DNA from: Sphingobacterium sp. UBA2700
GTDB taxonomy: Bacteria > Bacteroidota > Bacteroidia > Sphingobacteriales > Sphingobacteriaceae
DNA length: 5,719 nt
Assembly (NCBI GenBank): GCA_002354335.1
Contig: DELI01000022.1
Location: forward strand, 1-5,719
Direction: 5' to 3'
A model generated the notes under the pieces. The model had not been told where the DNA came from and ran no database searches. It saw only the letters and a list, made by a program, of their open reading frames with translations. Of the stretch, positions 1 through 5,704 are shown one piece after another (the first letter of the stretch is position 1; each line of letters begins with the position of its first letter). The translations under genes and the position numbers were made by a program.

Positions 1-19
1 CGGGCTACGCTACACCCCG
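1..19 (-). tRNA. tRNA-Pro, 5' end only (runs off left edge)
   Basis: Read on the minus strand from base 19 down to base 1, the sequence is CGGGGTGTAGCGTAGCCCG. This fits a tRNA 5' half: a seven-base acceptor strand (CGGGGTG), T8-A9, a D-stem strand GCGT, then the A14-G15 start of the D-loop. The C1 start and this acceptor and D-arm combination match what I remember of bacterial, particularly Bacteroidota, tRNA-Pro. The anticodon lies outside the window, so the amino acid identity is inferred from memory of the family rather than read. A promoter at the expected distance upstream (50-79, minus strand) supports a real gene that starts here. Confidence 0.72.
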
Positions 20-20
20 A

Positions 21-35
21 AAAGGTATCACCTTT
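21..35 (-). other. Short hairpin in the tRNA precursor leader
   Basis: AAAGGT (21-26) and ACCTTT (30-35) form a perfect 6-bp inverted repeat around a 3-base loop. On the minus strand this would fold in the precursor leader and end one base before the mature tRNA 5' end at base 19. Read on the plus strand it is followed by GTTTTTG and resembles a weak terminator, but no rightward gene is visible there to need one. Confidence 0.4.
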
Positions 36-49
36 GTTTTTGTGTGGCA

Positions 50-79
50 CAAATATACGGCGAAAAATATATTTGTCAA
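50..79 (-). promoter_or_regulatory. Bacteroidota-type promoter for the left-edge tRNA
   Basis: On the minus strand, TATATTTG (bases 57 to 50) matches the Bacteroidota -7 consensus TAnnTTTG exactly. TTGAC (bases 79 to 75) sits 17 bases upstream in the -33 position. Transcription would start a few bases below 50, giving a leader of about 25 bases before the tRNA. The consensus is established knowledge for the primary sigma factor of this phylum; use of the site is inferred. Confidence 0.65.
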
Positions 80-177
80 GATAAATTTTAAAAAACATGC
101 TAAAACACTCATACAACGCACTTTACAATACATTCAACACCCACTCAATAATTTTTTAAAAATATTTTCACAATAAC

Positions 178-209
178 TTTCATATAATCAAGGCGTTTTC
201 CTATCTTTG
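178..209 (+). promoter_or_regulatory. Promoter of rplS
   Basis: TATCTTTG (202-209) is an exact match to the Bacteroidota -7 box TAnnTTTG. TTTC (178-181), one base off the -33 element TTTG, lies 20 bases upstream. The DNA just before it, around 150-170, is rich in A and T tracts, as is common before strongly expressed ribosomal genes. A start near 214-216 would leave an untranslated leader of about 115 bases, long for a single ribosomal protein gene. A poorer -7-like site, TAATATTG (275-282), could give a shorter leader. Confidence 0.65.
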
Positions 210-271
210 CACCCACCTCAAATAGGGGAACATAATTTTTAAAAAAAGTATTTTTTTATATCAGATAAAAG

Positions 272-310
272 CTGTAATATTGCATTCCGATTTTTACAGG
301 ATATAAATCG
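272..310 (+). promoter_or_regulatory. Possible pseudoknot in the rplS leader
   Basis: Two perfect 6-bp helices interlock. CTGTAA (272-277) pairs with TTACAG (294-299), and CGATTT (288-293) pairs with AAATCG (305-310). The order is that of an H-type pseudoknot with loops of 10, 0 and 5 bases, so the two helices could stack end to end. The element ends 19 bases before the rplS start codon and is followed by TTTTT (311-315). The pairings are seen directly; the stems are AT-rich and weak, and regulation of L19 synthesis is only inferred. L19 leaders are known in Firmicutes, but I do not claim homology. Confidence 0.35.
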
Positions 311-329
311 TTTTTAATTACACAGAATC

Positions 330-677
330 ATGGATTTAGTAAAATTTGTAGAAGAACAAGCGGTAGTAAAAAATGAAATTCCCGCTTTCAAAGCAGGAGA
401 TACCATCAGCGTTCATTATAAAATTCGCGAAGGAAATAAAGAGCGTGTACAGGTGTACCAAGGGGTGGTAATTCAATTAAACAGCGAAGGTGCTAACGCA
501 ACTTTTACCGTTCGTAAAATCTCTAACGGTGTAGGCGTTGAACGTATTTTCCCTGTAAACTCTCCTAACATCGAGAAAATTGACGTTAACTCAGTAGGTA
601 AAGTTCGTCGCGCGAAATTATTCTATTTACGCGGACTTACTGGTAAAGCTGCTCGTATCAAAGCGAAAAGAGTTTAA
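330..677 (+). CDS. rplS: 50S ribosomal protein L19 (bL19)
   Basis: This is a structural protein of the large ribosomal subunit, located near the subunit interface. The 115-residue length is normal for bL19. Family motifs are clear: an SH3-like fold beginning with the [13 protein letters not shown] stretch (about 19-32), [12 protein letters not shown] (39-50), the hallmark [17 protein letters not shown] (59-75), and the C-terminal basic signature [22 protein letters not shown] (90-111). The ATG at 330 gives the standard N-terminus and has no Shine-Dalgarno sequence, as usual in this phylum. The gene stands alone here: its promoter is at 178-209 and its terminator at 701-734, so it is not in the rpsP-rimM-trmD-rplS operon seen in many other bacteria. 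Control through the long leader is possible. Identity is essentially certain. Confidence 0.98.
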   Translation: MDLVKFVEEQAVVKNEIPAFKAGDTISVHYKIREGNKERVQVYQGVVIQLNSEGANATFTVRKISNGVGVERIFPVNSPNIEKIDVNSVGKVRRAKLFYLRGLTGKAARIKAKRV

Positions 678-700
678 TTACGATATTTCTTTTAAAGAAG

Positions 701-734
701 AAAAGGGACTTACAAATTGTAAGCCCCTTTTTTT
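701..734. terminator. Intrinsic terminator between rplS and the convergent reductase gene
   Basis: AAAAGGG (701-707) and CTTACA (709-714) pair with TGTAAG (718-723) and CCCTTTT (725-731). One A-C mismatch (708/724) interrupts the stem and the loop is three bases. A run of seven T (728-734) follows on the plus strand, making it a strong terminator for rplS. On the minus strand the stem is followed by TTTTCTTCTTT, so it probably also stops the convergent aldo/keto reductase transcript. Confidence 0.88.
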
Positions 735-740
735 ATGATT

Positions 741-756
741 GATCGATAAGTCGATC
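741..756. repeat. Short inverted repeat just past the reductase stop codon
   Basis: GATCGA (741-746) and TCGATC (751-756) form a perfect 6-bp dyad around TAAG. It lies three bases beyond the aldo/keto reductase stop codon (760-762) on the minus strand and before the shared terminator. No T run follows it, so it is unlikely to terminate by itself; it could stabilise the mRNA 3' end or be incidental. Confidence 0.4.
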
Positions 757-759
757 GGC

Positions 760-1749
760 TTAGTTACGAATAACAACCGGCTTAGTTCCCATAATCAAAT
801 CAATACGCTCTTTTACTTCAGGCGTGATTAATGGCAGTACCTCCAATGCTTTTAGATTCTCGGTCAACTGGCTCTCGCGCGTCGCACCTAAAATGGCGGT
901 CGTTACGTTCGGGTTACTTAAGCACCATGCAATACTTAATGTTGGCAATGACACACCCAGCTCATTTGCAAACTCACCTAAAGCTTTCACACGGCTCAAC
1001 TTATCTTCGACAACTGCACGCTCCTTCAACCACTCATAACCTTCCAAAGACATCCTAGAACCTTCTGGAATACCATCATTATATTTACCTGTTAATATGC
1101 CGGATGCTAACGGACTCCAAATCGTTGTCCCCATACCCACATTTTTAAAGATAGGCTCATAGTCTACCTCCATTTTCATGCGGTTGAAAAGATTATACTC
1201 TGGCTGCTCCACAGAAGGGCCTTCCAAACCTAAATCTTTAGCGACCATATGCGCTTCCATAATCTCTGCTGCCGACCATTCACTAGTTCCCCAGTAAAAA
1301 ATCTTGCCTTGCTGAATCAACGTATTCATCGTGCGTACCACTTCCTCAATAGGGACGTTACGATCCGGACGATGACAATAATATAAATCCAAATACTCAA
1401 CCTGGAGGCGACCCAAAGCCTCTTCGCAAGCTTCCATCAAATGCTTTCTGCTCAGGCCATGCTGATTAGGTTTTTTATCCTCACCCTTCCAGCCGAAATA
1501 AGCTTTACTCGACAATACATAAGATGATCGATCCCAATTCACTTTCTTCAACACCCTACCCATCATTTCTTCTGACAAGCCTGCAGAATATACTTCCGCA
1601 TTATCAAAAAAATTCACACCGGCATCGTAAGCCTGCATCATCAATCGTTCGTTCGTATGATCATCTGTCTGTCTAGCAAAAGTTACCCAAGACCCGAAGG
1701 AAAGCGCACTCAACTGTAGACCGGTTTTACCCATTCTTCTGTATTCCAT
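760..1749 (-). CDS. Aldo/keto reductase, potassium-channel beta-subunit (AKR6) type
   Basis: This is a predicted cytosolic NADPH-dependent oxidoreductase that reduces aldehydes or ketones; the substrate cannot be told. The 329 residues cover a whole (alpha/beta)8-barrel. The N-terminus MEYRRMGKTGLQLSALSFGSW is typical. The catalytic tetrad is visible as Asp49 and Tyr54 (FFDNAEVY), Lys82 (SSKAYF) and His126 (YYCHRPD). Cofactor-binding stretches are WGTSEW (153-158), EQPEYNLF (181-188), WSPLASGILTGKY (211-223) and ILGATRESQLTENL (286-299). The WVTF, GLSRKH and WSPLA..I..GKY patterns recall Kv-beta proteins and bacterial relatives, although animal Kv-beta has Asn where this has catalytic His. 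No channel gene is nearby, so a role as a channel subunit is not supported. It is a single gene, convergent with rplS and divergent from pyrG. I found no convincing promoter in 1750-1860. Family assignment is very secure, physiological role unknown. Confidence 0.93.
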   Translation of the reverse strand: MEYRRMGKTGLQLSALSFGSWVTFARQTDDHTNERLMMQAYDAGVNFFDNAEVYSAGLSEEMMGRVLKKVNWDRSSYVLSSKAYFGWKGEDKKPNQHGLSRKHLMEACEEALGRLQVEYLDLYYCHRPDRNVPIEEVVRTMNTLIQQGKIFYWGTSEWSAAEIMEAHMVAKDLGLEGPSVEQPEYNLFNRMKMEVDYEPIFKNVGMGTTIWSPLASGILTGKYNDGIPEGSRMSLEGYEWLKERAVVEDKLSRVKALGEFANELGVSLPTLSIAWCLSNPNVTTAILGATRESQLTENLKALEVLPLITPEVKERIDLIMGTKPVVIRN

Positions 1750-1871
1750 TCTATATATTTTTTATTAAAGTTAATCCATTCAACCCTATTTCTGCATTTT
1801 ATTTGCCAGTAAAAATGTAAAATTTTAGCAATTATTTAAGGTCGGGCATTGCTGAAAACCTGCCAATCCAT

Positions 1872-1900
1872 TAATCTTCAAATCAATCCGCCGAAGATTA
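1872..1900. promoter_or_regulatory. 8-bp inverted repeat upstream of the pyrG promoter (possible operator)
   Basis: TAATCTTC (1872-1879) and GAAGATTA (1893-1900) form a perfect inverted repeat with a 13-base gap. It lies just upstream of the pyrG -33 region, where an activator or a divergent regulator could bind, and also upstream of the reductase gene reading the other way. No T run follows directly and no gene ends nearby, so a terminator is unlikely. The dyad is seen; a regulatory role is inferred. Confidence 0.35.
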
Positions 1901-1916
1901 CCCTAAACGATTTTTT

Positions 1917-1950
1917 TTAGAGCAGATTGCAGAAAAAATTTGTACCTTTG
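1917..1950 (+). promoter_or_regulatory. Promoter of the pyrG-yidC unit
   Basis: TACCTTTG (1943-1950) matches the Bacteroidota -7 box TAnnTTTG exactly. The -33 element is less clear: TTAG (1917-1920), at the end of a run of eight T, gives a 22-base spacer, within the allowed range. Transcription would begin around 1954-1959, where the sequence is CCCGTA, giving a leader of about 61-66 bases before the pyrG start codon. Confidence 0.65.
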
Positions 1951-1960
1951 TATCCCGTAC

Positions 1961-1999
1961 ATAGAGCAGATGAGGCGTTAAAAAAAGACCTCATTCTAT
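1961..1999 (+). promoter_or_regulatory. Hairpin in the pyrG mRNA leader
   Basis: ATAGA (1961-1965) and ATGAGG (1970-1975) pair with CCTCAT (1989-1994) and TCTAT (1995-1999), eleven base pairs interrupted only by a GCAG bulge at 1966-1969. The 13-base loop contains a run of seven A. The hairpin lies almost at the predicted 5' end of the transcript and ends 20 bases before the start codon. No T run follows, so it is not an intrinsic terminator as it stands. It may stabilise the 5' end or affect translation; that is inference. Confidence 0.5.
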
Positions 2000-2019
2000 A
2001 TTAGAAATCCATTATTGCT

Positions 2020-3630
2020 ATGACTAAATATATCTTTGTTACGGGCGGCGTAACTTCGTCGTTAGGGAAAGGAATTATTGCTGCTTCCCTTGCCAAACTA
2101 CTTCAGGCGCGCGGTTTAAAAGTAACCATCCAAAAGTTTGACCCGTACATCAATATCGATCCAGGAACGTTAAACCCTTATGAACATGGCGAATGTTATG
2201 TTACAGAAGATGGTGCTGAAACCGACTTGGACCTTGGTCACTACGAACGCTTCCTAAATGTTCCCACTTCTCAAGCTAACAACGTGACAACAGGCCGTAT
2301 CTACAGCCATGTGATCGAGCAAGAACGTGCAGGTGCATACTTAGGAAAAACAGTTCAAGTAGTTCCCCACATCACCGATGAAATCAAACGTCGTATGTTG
2401 CTTCTTGGCCAAACGGGCGAATACGATATCGTGATCACCGAACTTGGTGGTACTGTAGGCGATATCGAATCCCTTCCATTCATTGAAGCTGTACGTCAAT
2501 TACGTTGGGAATTAGGCAACAACGACTGCCTGGTTATCCACCTTACCCTCGTACCTTACTTAGCTGCTGCAGGCGAGTTGAAAACCAAACCTACACAGCA
2601 CTCCGTGAAAACCTTATTGGAATATGGTGTACAACCTGATATATTAGTTTGTAGAACCGAGCATAAATTGAATAATGATATTCGTAAGAAATTAGCATTA
2701 TTCTGCAATGTGAATATCAATGCCGTAGTTGAATCAATTGATGCGCCTACCATTTATGATGTTCCTTTGAACATGCTGAAAGAGCAATTGGATAAAACAG
2801 TATTAGCAAAATTAAAATTATCGACTAAGAACGAACCGGATCTAGAAAACTGGAAAGCATTCTTAGGACGTTTAAAAAACCCAACCAACGAGGTATGCAT
2901 CGGTCTTGTAGGTAAATATGTAGAATTACCAGATGCCTACAAATCTATCGCAGAGGCCTTCATCCACGCGGGTGCAACCAACGAAACCAAAGTAAAAGTT
3001 AAATATATCGCAGCAGAAAGTGTAAGCAACGATAATGTGGCTGAGAAATTAAAAGGCCTTGATGGTGTTTTAGTTGCTCCGGGCTTCGGCGAGCGTGGCT
3101 TAGAAGGGAAACTAACTACCATTAAACACGTTCGTGAAAACAAGATCCCATTCTTTGGTATCTGTTTAGGAATGCAGTGCTCGGTTATTGAGTTTGGTCG
3201 CAATGTTTTAGGACTTAAAGGAGCAAACAGCTTCGAAATGGACGAAACAACACCTCACCCGGTAATCAACTTGATGGAAGAGCAGAAAAACATTACCAAT
3301 ATGGGCGGAACGATGCGTTTAGGAGCTTATGATTGCGAAATCAAAAAAGGAACTAAAGCATACGGTATCTATGGAAAATCAAAAATCTCCGAAAGACATC
3401 GTCATCGTTACGAATTCAACAATGCTTATTTAAAGGATTATGAAGCGGCAGGAATGATTGCCTCAGGCTTCAATCCGGACACTGGATTGGTTGAAATCGT
3501 TGAATTGAAAGACCACCCTTTCTTCGTTGCTGGACAATTTCATCCAGAATTGAAGTCGACGGTAGTAAATCCTCACCCACTTTTTGTTAGCTTTGTAGCC
3601 GCTTCTTTAGCGCATAAGAAATCACAGTAG
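2020..3630 (+). CDS. pyrG: CTP synthase (glutamine-hydrolysing)
   Basis: This cytosolic enzyme makes CTP from UTP, ATP and glutamine, the last step of de novo pyrimidine nucleotide synthesis. Its 536 residues are the usual length. The N-terminal synthase domain (about 1-270) has the P-loop [10 protein letters not shown] (9-18), the Mg/ATP region [12 protein letters not shown] (67-78), [11 protein letters not shown] (141-151) and the UTP-site motif [10 protein letters not shown] (188-197). The C-terminal class I glutamine amidotransferase domain (about 290-530) has the oxyanion-hole PGFG (354-357), nucleophile Cys382 in GICLGMQ, the conserved RHRHRYEFN (459-467), and His508/Glu510 of QFHPE, completing the triad. 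All catalytic residues are intact. The ATG at 2020 gives the canonical [10 protein letters not shown] start. The gene follows its own promoter (1917-1950) and structured leader, and lies 38 bases before yidC with no terminator between, so the two are probably co-transcribed. Identity is certain. Confidence 0.98.
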   Translation: MTKYIFVTGGVTSSLGKGIIAASLAKLLQARGLKVTIQKFDPYINIDPGTLNPYEHGECYVTEDGAETDLDLGHYERFLNVPTSQANNVTTGRIYSHVIEQERAGAYLGKTVQVVPHITDEIKRRMLLLGQTGEYDIVITELGGTVGDIESLPFIEAVRQLRWELGNNDCLVIHLTLVPYLAAAGELKTKPTQHSVKTLLEYGVQPDILVCRTEHKLNNDIRKKLALFCNVNINAVVESIDAPTIYDVPLNMLKEQLDKTVLAKLKLSTKNEPDLENWKAFLGRLKNPTNEVCIGLVGKYVELPDAYKSIAEAFIHAGATNETKVKVKYIAAESVSNDNVAEKLKGLDGVLVAPGFGERGLEGKLTTIKHVRENKIPFFGICLGMQCSVIEFGRNVLGLKGANSFEMDETTPHPVINLMEEQKNITNMGGTMRLGAYDCEIKKGTKAYGIYGKSKISERHRHRYEFNNAYLKDYEAAGMIASGFNPDTGLVEIVELKDHPFFVAGQFHPELKSTVVNPHPLFVSFVAASLAHKKSQ

Positions 3631-3668
3631 TTAAAAAACACTACGCGAGATACAGTAAATATTATAAA

Positions 3669-5498
3669 ATGGATAGAAACAATCTAATAGGATTCATCTT
3701 AATCTTTGCCATCCTGGGGGGCTCCTTCTACTTAATGAAGCCATCTCAAGAGGAAATTAAAAAGGAACAGCAGCTCCAAGACTCGATAAAAAGAGTAAAA
3801 GAAGGTGTTGTTGTTACAAAAGACTCCACAAAAATCACTAGCCCTGCCGCAGCTGTAGCAGACTCGCTATTGGCGAAACAACCCTTCGGCGTTGCCTCAG
3901 TAGGGACTGAACAAGTGATTACGCTACAAAACGAACGCATCGCTGTAAACTTAAGTAGCAAGGGCGGTCGCGTGAAATCAGTAGAACTGAAAGAAGAGAA
4001 AAACTACGACGATTCTAAACTAATCTTATTCGACGGCGATAATAACCGTTTTGGATTAGAATTCAACGTTCCTGGAAAAGCGGTAAAGACCAACGATCTA
4101 TACTTCCAACCGCAAGGATCTAGCTTCACTGTTGCTGGAGAAGACTCTAAATCGGTTACTATGCGTCTTTCTTACAGCGCAGACCAATACATCGATTATA
4201 TCTACACCCTTGCTGGAAACGACTATAACTTAAAGTTAGACATCCGCACAGTAGGCTTAAATGACCTGATCGATGTTAAAAACAAGAGCCTTCTTTTAAA
4301 CTGGGAAACCACATTAACACAGAAAGAACGTAACGTAAAATCAGAGCGTGAGAAATCTGCAATCTTCTACCGCGATGTTGAGGAAAATGTAGATCACCTT
4401 TCTGAAACGAGCGACGAAAAAGAAACGGTAGAGAAAAAACTAAGCTGGATTGCCTATAAACAACACTTCTTCTCGACTGTATTGACGAGCAAAGAAGGAT
4501 TGAGCAATGTCACCTTAAACTCTGTTTTCTTAAATGAGCCAGGTTTAGTAAAAACTTACCAAACGACTGCAGACTTAGCGTACTCCGGTCAAAAAGAAAA
4601 TCAATATAGCTTTAGCTTTTTCTTTGGACCTAACAAATACAAAACCTTAAAAGCCGAAGGAAACGGTTTTGACAAGATTATCAATATGGGATGGGGACCA
4701 ATGGGATGGATCAACAAATTCATCACCGTGCCAATCTTTGATTTCTTAGATGGTTTCCATATGGGCTACGGGATTGTTATCTTGATCTTAACCTTATTCT
4801 TAAAATTCATCATGTTCCCTTTAACATTCAAATCTTACCAGTCTATGGCGAAGATGCGTGTGTTAAAACCACAGTTGGATGAAATCAAAGAAAAAGTTGG
4901 TGAAGACAACCCTATGCTATTGCAACAAGAACAAATGAAGCTGTACAAGCAAGCTGGCGTTAACCCGCTTGGAGGATGTTTGCCGCTATTATTGCAGATG
5001 CCTTTCACCCTTGCCTTCTTCTTCTTCTTCCCGAATTTATTCGAACTGCGTGGAGAAAGCTTCCTATGGATCAAAGACCTTTCAACCTATGATGCGCCAA
5101 TAACATTCGCGAACATCCCTGTAATCAATGTAGACCACATTTCCTTAATGTGTGTGTTGATGACATTGACTACCCTGTTAACGACATGGTACAACAACGC
5201 AACATCAGGAGCTGCAAACAACCAAATGAAATACATCGGTTATATCATGCCGTTGGTATTCTTCTTCGTATTGAACAGCTTCCCTGCAGGTCTGAACTAC
5301 TACTACTTCCTTTCTGCCGTTCTTACTTTCTTAACGCAAGTAATTATCCGTCAATTTATCGATGATGATAAAATCTTAGCGAAAATCGAAGAGAAGAAAA
5401 GCAAACCCCAAGCAGAAAAGAAAAAATCATCCTTCCAAAAGAAAATGGAAGATATGATGAGAGCTCAACAAGCAGCTCAACAAAACAAGAAAAATTAG
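3669..5498 (+). CDS. yidC: Membrane protein insertase YidC (Oxa1 family)
   Basis: YidC inserts and helps fold inner-membrane proteins, alone or with SecYEG. The 609 residues follow the Gram-negative plan: an N-terminal transmembrane anchor (about 6-23, also the targeting signal), a large periplasmic domain (about 30-340), then the conserved five-helix core with hydrophobic segments near 365-389, 437-457, 489-506, 524-545 and 546-562. Signature stretches are GPMGWINKFITVPIFDFL (343-360), the cytoplasmic coiled hairpin SYQSMAKMRVLKPQLDEIKEKVG (389-411), and VNPLGGCLPLLLQMP (431-445). The positive charge in the hydrophilic groove, Arg366 in E. coli, is Lys379 here (FLKFIMFPLT). The C-terminal tail (about 571-609) is long, charged, rich in Lys and Gln, and may contact the ribosome. 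A run of five Phe (450-454) is encoded by five TTC codons. The gene follows pyrG in a likely two-gene operon and ends before a strong terminator. Identity is certain. Confidence 0.97.
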   Translation: MDRNNLIGFILIFAILGGSFYLMKPSQEEIKKEQQLQDSIKRVKEGVVVTKDSTKITSPAAAVADSLLAKQPFGVASVGTEQVITLQNERIAVNLSSKGGRVKSVELKEEKNYDDSKLILFDGDNNRFGLEFNVPGKAVKTNDLYFQPQGSSFTVAGEDSKSVTMRLSYSADQYIDYIYTLAGNDYNLKLDIRTVGLNDLIDVKNKSLLLNWETTLTQKERNVKSEREKSAIFYRDVEENVDHLSETSDEKETVEKKLSWIAYKQHFFSTVLTSKEGLSNVTLNSVFLNEPGLVKTYQTTADLAYSGQKENQYSFSFFFGPNKYKTLKAEGNGFDKIINMGWGPMGWINKFITVPIFDFLDGFHMGYGIVILILTLFLKFIMFPLTFKSYQSMAKMRVLKPQLDEIKEKVGEDNPMLLQQEQMKLYKQAGVNPLGGCLPLLLQMPFTLAFFFFFPNLFELRGESFLWIKDLSTYDAPITFANIPVINVDHISLMCVLMTLTTLLTTWYNNATSGAANNQMKYIGYIMPLVFFFVLNSFPAGLNYYYFLSAVLTFLTQVIIRQFIDDDKILAKIEEKKSKPQAEKKKSSFQKKMEDMMRAQQAAQQNKKN

Positions 5499-5506
5499 TT
5501 TTTTTC

Positions 5507-5539
5507 TTAGATATAAGATTTTAGACATTAGATATAAGA
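5507..5539 (+). repeat. 12-bp direct repeat after yidC
   Basis: TTAGATATAAGA occurs at 5507-5518 and again at 5528-5539, 21 bases apart. Related TTTTAGA and TTTAGAT fragments occur between and after them (near 5519, 5568 and 5581). The second copy runs into the left arm of the terminator. The pattern looks like low-complexity TTAGA-rich spacer DNA that has duplicated; no function is evident. Confidence 0.6.
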
Positions 5540-5564
5540 GCCTGCCTAGCGGGCTCTTTTTTTT
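5536..5564 (+). terminator. Intrinsic terminator of the pyrG-yidC unit
   Basis: AGAGCCTGC (5537-5545) pairs with GCGGGCTCT (5549-5557), nine base pairs with one G-U and a three-base loop; A5536 with T5558 can extend it. Eight T (5557-5564) follow. It lies 38 bases after the yidC stop codon, a standard strong rho-independent terminator. Confidence 0.92.
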
Positions 5565-5622
5565 GTCTTTAGATGTGGGATTTTAGATAGCGTCTTTTTT
5601 AACAGGAAAGAAAGGAAACTTT

Positions 5623-5702
5623 GTCTTGAACCAGGAAAGGAAGGATTTTAGGATTGACAGGATCCTGCAAATCTTTTAATCCTTTTTTTCCTGGTTCAAG
5701 AC
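5623..5702. repeat. 80-base palindromic hairpin element
   Basis: GTCTTGAACCAGGAAA (5623-5638) is a perfect reverse complement of TTTCCTGGTTCAAGAC (5687-5702). Pairing continues inward through two G-U pairs and seven more base pairs (to 5647/5678), then after a two-base T-T mismatch through A-U, G-U and GATT/AATC (5652-5655/5670-5673), ending at the palindrome CAGGATCCTG (5658-5667). The left arm carries AGGA at 5633, 5642, 5650 and 5659, about every 8-9 bases; the right arm mirrors these with TCCT at 5663, 5680 and 5689 plus a near copy TCTT at 5672. It encodes no protein and lies beyond the yidC terminator. I recall AGGATT-rich palindromes of this kind scattered between genes in Bacteroidota genomes, so a dispersed repeat is the best guess. 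A cruciform, a second terminator or an mRNA-end stabiliser are alternatives. Confidence 0.75.
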
Positions 5703-5704
5703 AT

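Noticed and set aside
824..1058. Two overlapping plus-strand reading frames of 71-75 codons within the aldo/keto reductase gene.
   Set aside because: They are antisense to a well conserved enzyme, resemble no known family and have no promoter.
1766..1819. TAACTTTA (1766-1773) and TACATTTT (1812-1819) on the minus strand as -7 boxes for the aldo/keto reductase gene.
   Set aside because: Each misses the final G of TAnnTTTG and neither has a recognisable -33 element, so I list no promoter for this gene.
1818..1827. TAAAATTTTA palindrome in the spacer before pyrG.
   Set aside because: It is short, made only of A and T in AT-rich DNA and likely by chance.
2556..3203. Minus-strand reading frames of 65 and 88 codons inside pyrG.
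   Set aside because: They lie opposite conserved CTP synthase sequence, show no recognisable domains and have no promoter.
3588..3595. TAGCTTTG inside the end of pyrG matches the -7 consensus and could be a yidC promoter.
   Set aside because: No -33 element is found 17-23 bases upstream, and the bases are constrained by pyrG codons for Ser-Phe-Val. Co-transcription from the pyrG promoter explains yidC better.
5016..5030. Five in-frame TTC codons in yidC as a phase-variable microsatellite.
   Set aside because: The unit is a triplet, so slippage would only add or remove Phe and not shift frame, and it lies in a hydrophobic segment where Phe runs are tolerated.
4835..5365. Small reading frames inside yidC on both strands.
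   Set aside because: They are out-of-frame shadows of the conserved insertase core. One includes a Lys run that is just the complement of the TTC repeat.
5623..5702. CRISPR repeat or insertion-sequence end.
   Set aside because: There is no array of spaced repeats and no transposase frame in the window; the element is a single self-complementary unit.
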